Assembly: GCF_013816785.1 (NCBI RefSeq)
Contig: NZ_JACDDV010000014.1
Coordinates: 1-40,586 of the forward strand
Direction of reading: 5' to 3'
Length of the DNA: 40,586 bases
Source: Sphingomonas sp.
Lineage (GTDB): Bacteria; Pseudomonadota; Alphaproteobacteria; Sphingomonadales; Sphingomonadaceae
In this document: positions 32,994 to 38,089 of the stretch, piece by piece
How the letters are laid out: the number at the start of each line of letters is the position of its first letter
Numbering within the stretch: the stretch's first letter is position 1
Position numbers and translations under genes: made by a program
The notes under the pieces: generated by a model
Told to the model about the DNA's origin: nothing
Seen by the model: the letters and a program-made list of their open reading frames with translations, nothing else
The model's database searches: none

Positions 32994-33294
32994 GGGTTTC
33001 GCGCTGTCCGGCGTGTCGGAGCTGCCCGATCCGGCAACCCACGCCTATCGCCAGGATCTGGCCGACGCCGCGCTCGCCGGACGCGTGATCGCCTCGCATT
33101 ATGCCGAGCCGCTGGCGCGCCGCATCGCCGTCGCCGCGCGCTTGATGAAAGCGCCCGCCGATGACGCGGAGCTGGTTTCCGAACTCGACGCCGGCGAAGA
33201 ACTGCTCATGCTCGACAACAGTCTTGGCTGGGCATGGGGCTATGGCCCCGACGGCCGCGTCGGTTATGTCCGCAGCGAAGCGGTCCGAGTTTAG
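32953..33294 (+). CDS. SH3-like domain protein; start uncertain
   Basis: The coherent sequence runs from FALSGVSELPDPATHAYRQD to the stop at 33294. Its C-terminal half (LVSELDAGEELLMLDNSLGW, AWGYGPDGRVGYVRSEAV) looks like the bacterial SH3-type domain seen at the N-terminus of NlpC/P60 cell-wall hydrolases. No catalytic Cys-His domain follows; the frame stops and mltG ends two bases later on the other strand. There is no ATG. TTG 32953 (113 residues, used here) retains the conserved FALSG segment; GTG 33013 would remove it. The reading overlaps the MarR gene, so coupling is likely. Confidence 0.65.
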   Translation: MASATRNPPTRPVEGFALSGVSELPDPATHAYRQDLADAALAGRVIASHYAEPLARRIAVAARLMKAPADDAELVSELDAGEELLMLDNSLGWAWGYGPDGRVGYVRSEAVRV

Positions 33295-33295
33295 C

Positions 33296-34258
33296 TTACA
33301 TTTCCCCGCGCGCGCGGCGGATGGCATACCATTTGGCGACGTTGGCGTTGTGCTCGGCCAGCGTGTCGGCGAAGACATGGCCGCCGGTGCCGTCGGCAAC
33401 GAAGTAAAGCGCCTTGGTCGGCGCCGGATCGAGGACGGCGGCGATGCTTTCGCGGCCCGGGTTGGCGATCGGTCCGGCCGGCAGACCCGCTTCGCGATAG
33501 GTATTGTAGCCGGTGATGGCGTCGAGCTCCGACCGCTTGATCCGGCGGCCGAGCGGTTTGCCCTTGGTGATTGGATAAATCACGGTCGGATCGGCGTCGA
33601 GCTTCATGCCGATCGTCAGCCGGTTGCAATAGACCCCGGCGACCAACTTCCGCTCGCTCGCCTTGCCGGTTTCCTTTTCGACGATGGACGCGAGCGTGAC
33701 CGCTTCATGCGGGGTCGAGACCGGGCATCCCGGCTTGCGCTTGCTCCACAGCGCGGCGAGCGCCTTATCCATCGCCGACGTCATCCGCGCCAGCACAACC
33801 TTTCGCTCCTCCCCCTTTTGCCAGTCGTAACTACTGGGAAGGACCGACCCTTCCGGCGGCAGCGGTGCCGCCCCCCTCAGGCCGGCCAGCGCGGCGAGCT
33901 TTTCCTGGACGATGACCGACGGCATACCCTCGGCGATCGTGATCAGCCGGACGACTGGCCGCCCATGCTGGAGGATGTCGAGCAGGCGGGCGGCGCTGGT
34001 GCCCGCGGGGATGTCGAACTCTCCAGCCTGGACCGGGTCCGACGAACCGAGAACCCTCGCCATCGCGCGAAAGGTGGCGGCGCTGCCGGGGAGGAGCCGC
34101 TGGCGTTCAAGCTGCTGCGCGACCGAAGAAAGGGTCGAGCCCTCTGCCACAGTTACGCGATGCGGGCCGGAAGCCGAGCCGGCGCTCCACCACAGCAGGG
34201 CAATCGCCGCCGACGCGCCCAGGACGAGCAGCGCGGCCAGTCCCAACAGCTTCCTCAC
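33296..34258 (-). CDS. mltG: Endolytic murein transglycosylase MltG
   Basis: This 320-residue inner-membrane enzyme cuts nascent glycan strands and terminates their elongation. One N-terminal transmembrane helix (LLGLAALLVLGASAAIALLW) is followed by a LysM-like region and the YceG domain. The catalytic Glu lies in ASIVEKETG (Glu194 or Glu196), and LDADPTVIYPITKG and SPGRESI-like NPGRESIAAVLDP are conserved. The 3' end lies one base from the SH3 gene stop on the other strand. The start overlaps the fabF stop by four bases, making it the third gene of acpP-fabF-mltG. Confidence 0.95.
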   Translation of the reverse strand: MRKLLGLAALLVLGASAAIALLWWSAGSASGPHRVTVAEGSTLSSVAQQLERQRLLPGSAATFRAMARVLGSSDPVQAGEFDIPAGTSAARLLDILQHGRPVVRLITIAEGMPSVIVQEKLAALAGLRGAAPLPPEGSVLPSSYDWQKGEERKVVLARMTSAMDKALAALWSKRKPGCPVSTPHEAVTLASIVEKETGKASERKLVAGVYCNRLTIGMKLDADPTVIYPITKGKPLGRRIKRSELDAITGYNTYREAGLPAGPIANPGRESIAAVLDPAPTKALYFVADGTGGHVFADTLAEHNANVAKWYAIRRARGEM

Positions 34259-35511
34259 ACCGCCTTCAGGACCAGGCTGGCATTGGTCCCGCCAAAACCG
34301 AAGCTGTTGTTGAGCACGGCGCGCACCGAGCGCTTCTTGGCCTTGTGCGGCACCAGGTCGACACCAAGCACCCCATCGCTTGGATTATCGAGGTTGAGCG
34401 TCGGCGGGACGATCTGGTCGCGGATCGCCAGGATGCAGAAGATGCTCTCAACCGCGCCGGCCCCGCCCAGCAGATGGCCGATCGCTGACTTGGTGCTGCT
34501 CATCGAGGCGCCGCACAGATCGTCGCCGAACACGCGCTTGGCGGCCGCGAGCTCGATCGTGTCGGCCATCGTCGAGGTGCCATGGGCATTGATATAGTCG
34601 ATGTCGCACGGCTCCATACCCGCCTTCTTTAGCGCCATCCGCATCGCCAGCTCGGCACCCTTGCCCTCAGGGTGCGGGGCGGTCACGTGATAGGCATCGC
34701 CCGACAGGCCATAGCCGACGACTTCGGCGTAGATTTTCGCGCCCCGCGCCTTGGCATGCTCATATTCCTCGAGCACGACCACCCCCGCGCCCTCGCCCAT
34801 GACGAAGCCGTCGCGGTCCTTGTCGTAGGGGCGCGACGCTTTTTCGGGCTGATCGTTGAAGGCGGTCGACAAAGCCCGCGCCTGGGCGAAACCGGCGACG
34901 CCAATCGGGCAGATGGTCGCCTCGGCGCCGCCCGCCAGCATGATGTCGGCGTCGTCGTCCTTGATCATCCGCGCCGCGTCGCCGATCGAATGGGCGCCGG
35001 TCGAGCAGGCGGTGACCACCGCGTGGTTGGGACCCATCAGGCCGTATTTGATGCTGACCTGGCCCGAAATGAGGTTGATCAGGCGGCCGTGGACGAAGTG
35101 CGGCGAAACCCGGCTCGGCCCCTTTTCATGGAGCACCAGGCTCTCGCTTTCGATGCCGGGCAATCCGCCGATGCCCGATCCGATCGAACAGCCGGCGCGA
35201 AAACGCGTCGCCTCATCCATTTCTAGGAGGCCGGCGTCCTCGATCGCCTGGCCGGCGGCGTCGATGCCGAAGATGATGAACGGATCGACCTGGCGTTGGA
35301 CCTTATGGTCGACGCGCTTGCCGGGGTCGAACCCATAGGGATGGTCGGCGGGCTTGACCTCGCAGGCGATGCGGCACTTCTGGTCCGACGCATCGAAGCG
35401 GGTAATCGGCCCCGCGCCCGATTTGCCGGCCAGGATGTTCGCCCAGGTCGTCTCGACGTCGCCACCCAGCGGCGTCACCAGACCCATCCCCGTTACCACC
35501 ACACGGCGCAT
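34255..35511 (-). CDS. fabF: 3-oxoacyl-[acyl-carrier-protein] synthase II
   Basis: This 418-residue condensing enzyme extends acyl-ACP with malonyl-ACP in fatty acid synthesis. The catalytic triad is Cys169 (VVTACSTGAHSIG), His310 (YINAHGTST) and His346 (KSAIGHLLGGAGAV). The start MRRVVVTGMGLVTPLG at 35511 is the usual FabF N-terminus and has AAGGGG about 7 nt upstream; an 11-residue upstream extension is not typical. It lies between acpP and mltG, a conserved order, and a hairpin lies in the acpP-fabF gap. Confidence 0.97.
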   Translation of the reverse strand: MRRVVVTGMGLVTPLGGDVETTWANILAGKSGAGPITRFDASDQKCRIACEVKPADHPYGFDPGKRVDHKVQRQVDPFIIFGIDAAGQAIEDAGLLEMDEATRFRAGCSIGSGIGGLPGIESESLVLHEKGPSRVSPHFVHGRLINLISGQVSIKYGLMGPNHAVVTACSTGAHSIGDAARMIKDDDADIMLAGGAEATICPIGVAGFAQARALSTAFNDQPEKASRPYDKDRDGFVMGEGAGVVVLEEYEHAKARGAKIYAEVVGYGLSGDAYHVTAPHPEGKGAELAMRMALKKAGMEPCDIDYINAHGTSTMADTIELAAAKRVFGDDLCGASMSSTKSAIGHLLGGAGAVESIFCILAIRDQIVPPTLNLDNPSDGVLGVDLVPHKAKKRSVRAVLNNSFGFGGTNASLVLKAV

Positions 35512-35542
35512 GCGCTCACCCCTTGTCGCTTCGTCCAAATGC

Positions 35543-35575
35543 AAACGGCCTCCCGTTTCGAGCGGGAAGCCGTTT
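35543..35575 (-). terminator. Hairpin between acpP and fabF
   Basis: AAACGGC (35543-35549) pairs with GCCGTTT (35569-35575), with an inner TCCCG/CGGGA stem and one mismatch. On the minus strand it is followed by GCATTTGG. It probably acts as a partial terminator that makes acpP mRNA more abundant than fabF mRNA. Confidence 0.6.
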
Positions 35576-35616
35576 GTGCCGCCGTCATTGGGCGGGCGGC
35601 AGCCGATCGGTCCCGA

Positions 35617-35853
35617 TCAGCTCTTGTTACTGTCGATAAAGTCGATCGCGTCCTTGACGGTCGAAATCTTCTCGGCCGCATCGTCCGGGATTTCGACCCC
35701 AAACTCTTCCTCGAACGCCATGACCAGCTCAACGATGTCGAGGCTGTCCGCGCCGAGGTCGTCGATGAAGCTCGCTTCCTCGGTGACCTTCTCGGCTTCG
35801 ACGCCGAGATGTTCGACGACGATCTTTTTCACCCGATCGGCGGTCTCGCTCAT
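35617..35853 (-). CDS. acpP: Acyl carrier protein
   Basis: This 78-residue acidic protein carries growing acyl chains on 4'-phosphopantetheine. The attachment serine is Ser37 in the DSL motif ([19 protein letters not shown]). The sequence is nearly canonical for alphaproteobacteria. The start has a strong GGAGG site. The upstream fabG that often precedes acpP is not here; instead a repeat tract lies upstream. Confidence 0.99.
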   Translation of the reverse strand: MSETADRVKKIVVEHLGVEAEKVTEEASFIDDLGADSLDIVELVMAFEEEFGVEIPDDAAEKISTVKDAIDFIDSNKS

Positions 35854-35916
35854 GTGGACTATCCTCCGTTAGATTTGGCGCTGCCCTAGCGGGAGCCGAG
35901 GCACTGGGCAAGGGGC

Positions 35917-36033
35917 GCGCGCAGCCTGTCCGGGGGACAGGAGAGCACGGCCCTCGCGCGCAGCCTGTCCGGGGGACAGGAGAGCACGGCCCTCGCGCGC
36001 AGCCTGTCCGGGGGACAGGAGAGCACGGCCCTC
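35917..36033. repeat. Three exact 39-bp tandem repeats with internal palindrome
   Basis: Copies at 35917-35955, 35956-35994 and 35995-36033 are identical. Each carries CCTGTCCGGGGGACAGG, a 7-bp perfect stem with a GGG loop. The tract fills the acpP-HExxH protein intergenic region. It has no spacers and no CRISPR features. It resembles a tandemly duplicated REP-type element. Confidence 0.9.
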
Positions 36034-36067
36034 GACCTCGCGTCCGTCAGCCCATAGTTTCCGCGAC

Positions 36068-36535
36068 ATGAAATCCGCCCGCCCCCTCACCCTCGGCGAG
36101 ATCGCCCTCGCCCGATCGATCTTCGGCGAGGCCATCGACTATGATCGCGTGCGTATGGTTCGCCGCAAATGGTGGCCGTTTCAGCCCCGCGGCATCGTCA
36201 TGGCCCCGACGGGCAACATCCACTTCCATCCCGACAGCCCCTTATGGTCGGAGGATTTTTCCGCGGAACGGTTGTCGTTGCAGGGCCTGTTCATTCACGA
36301 AATGACGCATGTGATGCAGAGCCATGAGCGAGGGCGCTTCTACCTGCCTCTGATGCGCCACCCGTTCTGTCGGTATAGCTATGAGGTAAGAGACGGCAAA
36401 GCATTCGACAGCTACGGATTGGAGCAGCAAGCGGAGATTATGCGACACATTTTTCTGAGTCGGCAGGGAACAACATTGCCGGGTCAAGAGGCCTTAGCAA
36501 TGTTGGCGAGGAAGCTGCCGTTTGGAATTGGGTAA
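36068..36535 (+). CDS. HExxH zinc-metalloprotease-like protein ('vgr-related' of sphingomonads)
   Basis: This 155-residue protein has a short conserved N-terminus (RPLTLGEIALARSIFGEAID, VRRKWWPFQPRG, MAPTGNIHFHP) and a HExxH motif, His77-Glu78-Met-Thr-His81 (FIHEMTHVMQ). A downstream Glu119 or Glu123 (GLEQQAEI) could be a third zinc ligand. Similar proteins occur across Sphingomonadales under the misleading name 'vgr-related protein'; there is no VgrG domain. Its role is unknown. No secretion signal is visible. It follows the 39-bp repeats and converges on the Crp/Fnr gene. Confidence 0.8.
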   Translation: MKSARPLTLGEIALARSIFGEAIDYDRVRMVRRKWWPFQPRGIVMAPTGNIHFHPDSPLWSEDFSAERLSLQGLFIHEMTHVMQSHERGRFYLPLMRHPFCRYSYEVRDGKAFDSYGLEQQAEIMRHIFLSRQGTTLPGQEALAMLARKLPFGIG

Positions 36536-36561
36536 CGTCCGCTATGGGTGGAGCGGACATT
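36534..36561. repeat. REP-like hairpin between convergent stop codons (copy A)
   Basis: AACGTCCGCT and AGCGGACATT form a 10-bp stem with one mismatch (a wobble on the other strand), loop ATGGGTGG. It overlaps the TAA of the HExxH gene and the first base of the Crp/Fnr gene's stop codon. The loop-to-right-arm sequence recurs at 37905-37924. There is no T-run, so it is not a classical terminator. Confidence 0.6.
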
Positions 36562-37340
36562 CAATCTGGATTTGCCGCGATCCCTCGCTCATGGATTTGA
36601 GCGGTGAAATGAGTAGGCTGAGGCTTAAGTAGCAAATAGGCCGGATCAAACTCTGCTAATTTCGCAAGCCTTGGCCAGTCCGGGATATCGATCACTCGCC
36701 CCACGCATTCGACCAAGCCGTCCTTCCTTAGGGCCTGTAGCGTTCTATTCATGTGCACCTTCGTTAGCCCCAACGTGTCCGCCAGATGCTCCTGCGTTGC
36801 CTCGAATGTAAAATGGGTTTTGGCCCCCAGTCCGACAGTTTCCATTCTAATGCCCATTTCGCATAGCAGATGCGCGAGGCCAGCCTTCGCAGTCTTATGA
36901 GCAAATATGGCAAGCCATTTAGCTAGGATCGATGCGTCAACGACCGTGTCGAGCCAGAGCGCCAGCGCAACGGCATTGTATCGCGAAACCAGGGCGCGGA
37001 GTTCTGCGTGAGGAATTCTGAGGATAGTCATTGGAACTAAGGCGGATATCCCCCACCCGGTGTGCGGTGAAGGCACGGAGTGTAAATCGCACATGTCGCC
37101 CGGCAGATAGAAAGCCGTAAACTGACGGCAGCCCTCCCCATCTAAATCGAACCTGCCGGCAAGGCCGGTCACGACCAAACAAGCGTGATCAACGGTTTGC
37201 CCAGGCGTAACGATGTCTTGGCCTGAGGCCATTGCATACCGTTGACCCGATAAGTGCAGGACGGCGTGCTGCTCCTCGGCCGACAGCGGCGAGCGCAGCA
37301 TAAGACGCCGAAGAAACTCCGCGACGCCGTCAGATGCCAT
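36561..37340 (-). CDS. Crp/Fnr-family transcriptional regulator
   Basis: This 259-residue regulator has an N-terminal cyclic-nucleotide-binding-like beta-barrel (GQDIVTPGQTVDHACLVVTG, FYLPGDMCDLHSV) and a C-terminal Crp-type winged helix (TQEHLADTLGLTKVHMNRTL, QALRKDGLVE). It lacks an obvious Fe-S cysteine cluster of Fnr type. The start is ATG 37340 with AGGAG 5-6 nt upstream. Codon use is less GC-rich than that of the surrounding housekeeping genes, suggesting possible transfer. Target genes are unknown. Confidence 0.9.
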   Translation of the reverse strand: MASDGVAEFLRRLMLRSPLSAEEQHAVLHLSGQRYAMASGQDIVTPGQTVDHACLVVTGLAGRFDLDGEGCRQFTAFYLPGDMCDLHSVPSPHTGWGISALVPMTILRIPHAELRALVSRYNAVALALWLDTVVDASILAKWLAIFAHKTAKAGLAHLLCEMGIRMETVGLGAKTHFTFEATQEHLADTLGLTKVHMNRTLQALRKDGLVECVGRVIDIPDWPRLAKLAEFDPAYLLLKPQPTHFTAQIHERGIAANPD

Positions 37341-37517
37341 GCGCGCTCCTCTCACCCCTGCCGTAGCAAGTTTTAGGAGTTATTGGCGAAAAGGTTTTGC
37401 GACTGCCCTGACCGTCACAAAGTGATGCCCCGATTTATTTCGGAACCCGACTTCAGATGCCAGTGTTCGCAATGGATCGAAAGCGGCCGTTCAGTAAGTA
37501 AGGCGCACTGGTCCTCA

Positions 37518-37874
37518 ATGAGAATGTTGATCACTTCTGCACTGCTGTCTTTGCTGGCCGCAGCACCCGCTCATGCAACTGGCCGCCTTGTCTGTCGCAC
37601 GGCTGGCAGTCACCCGACCGAAATTGATCTGGTGATCAGCCACACGGTCGTTCCGTCGATTGTCTCGGCGCGTCTGCGCGACGGCGGTCGCGAAGTGCCC
37701 GTTCGCGTCGCGCAATCCTGGCTGGAGCCGAATGGGCTGCGGCTCGACCTCGTTGATTCGAACGCCGTTCGACACGAGCTCCGTATGAGCGTGAAACGAA
37801 ATGGTCGAGCGTACGACGGGACTCTACAACGGGCTGCTGAGCGACGGTGGGTTCGCTGCCGGGACGGTGGCTGA
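37518..37874 (+). CDS. Small secreted protein, function unknown
   Basis: This 118-residue protein has a clear signal peptide (MRMLITSALLSLLAAAPAHA-T) and a mature part of about 98 residues rich in Arg, Val and Ser with two cysteines (CRT near the start and CRDGG at the end) that may form a disulphide. No family is recognised. An upstream in-frame start exists at 37383, but the signal peptide begins at 37518, so the longer form is unlikely; ATG 37524 is also possible. No good ribosome binding site precedes it. Confidence 0.6.
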   Translation: MRMLITSALLSLLAAAPAHATGRLVCRTAGSHPTEIDLVISHTVVPSIVSARLRDGGREVPVRVAQSWLEPNGLRLDLVDSNAVRHELRMSVKRNGRAYDGTLQRAAERRWVRCRDGG

Positions 37875-37895
37875 AGCGTTGCCGCGGTGAGCCTC

Positions 37896-37924
37896 AAGTC
37901 GGCAATGGGTCGAAGGCGGACGTT
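37896..37924. repeat. REP-like element (copy B)
   Basis: The sequence ATGGGTCGAAGGCGGACGTT (37905-37924) matches copy A's ATGGGTGG-AGCGGACATT, preceded by a weaker left arm (AAGTCGGC). It starts 22 bp after the small secreted-protein stop. A repeat of this general form is common in alphaproteobacterial genomes (from memory). Confidence 0.5.
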
Positions 37925-38089
37925 AACAGGAAGCCACTGAACCGCGCGCTTACGGATGGCGGCTGCCTGCCGTTCACGAAAACTGTTACCCTTTCGCAAC
38001 ATGTGACATCGAATCGCCGACCCCTCTTTTTCACACGCGCGAAGCGTCCTATTCAGCCGTGATCGTTACGTTCCAAGGGGGGAATTTTC

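Noticed and set aside
35917-36033. Possible short CRISPR array.
   Set aside because: The repeats are directly adjacent with no spacers, only three copies, and no cas gene is near.
35869-36135. Minus-strand open frame with a 13-residue repeat (LLSPGQAAREGRA).
   Set aside because: It is only the translation of the 39-bp DNA repeats, overlaps the HExxH gene, and has no ribosome binding site.
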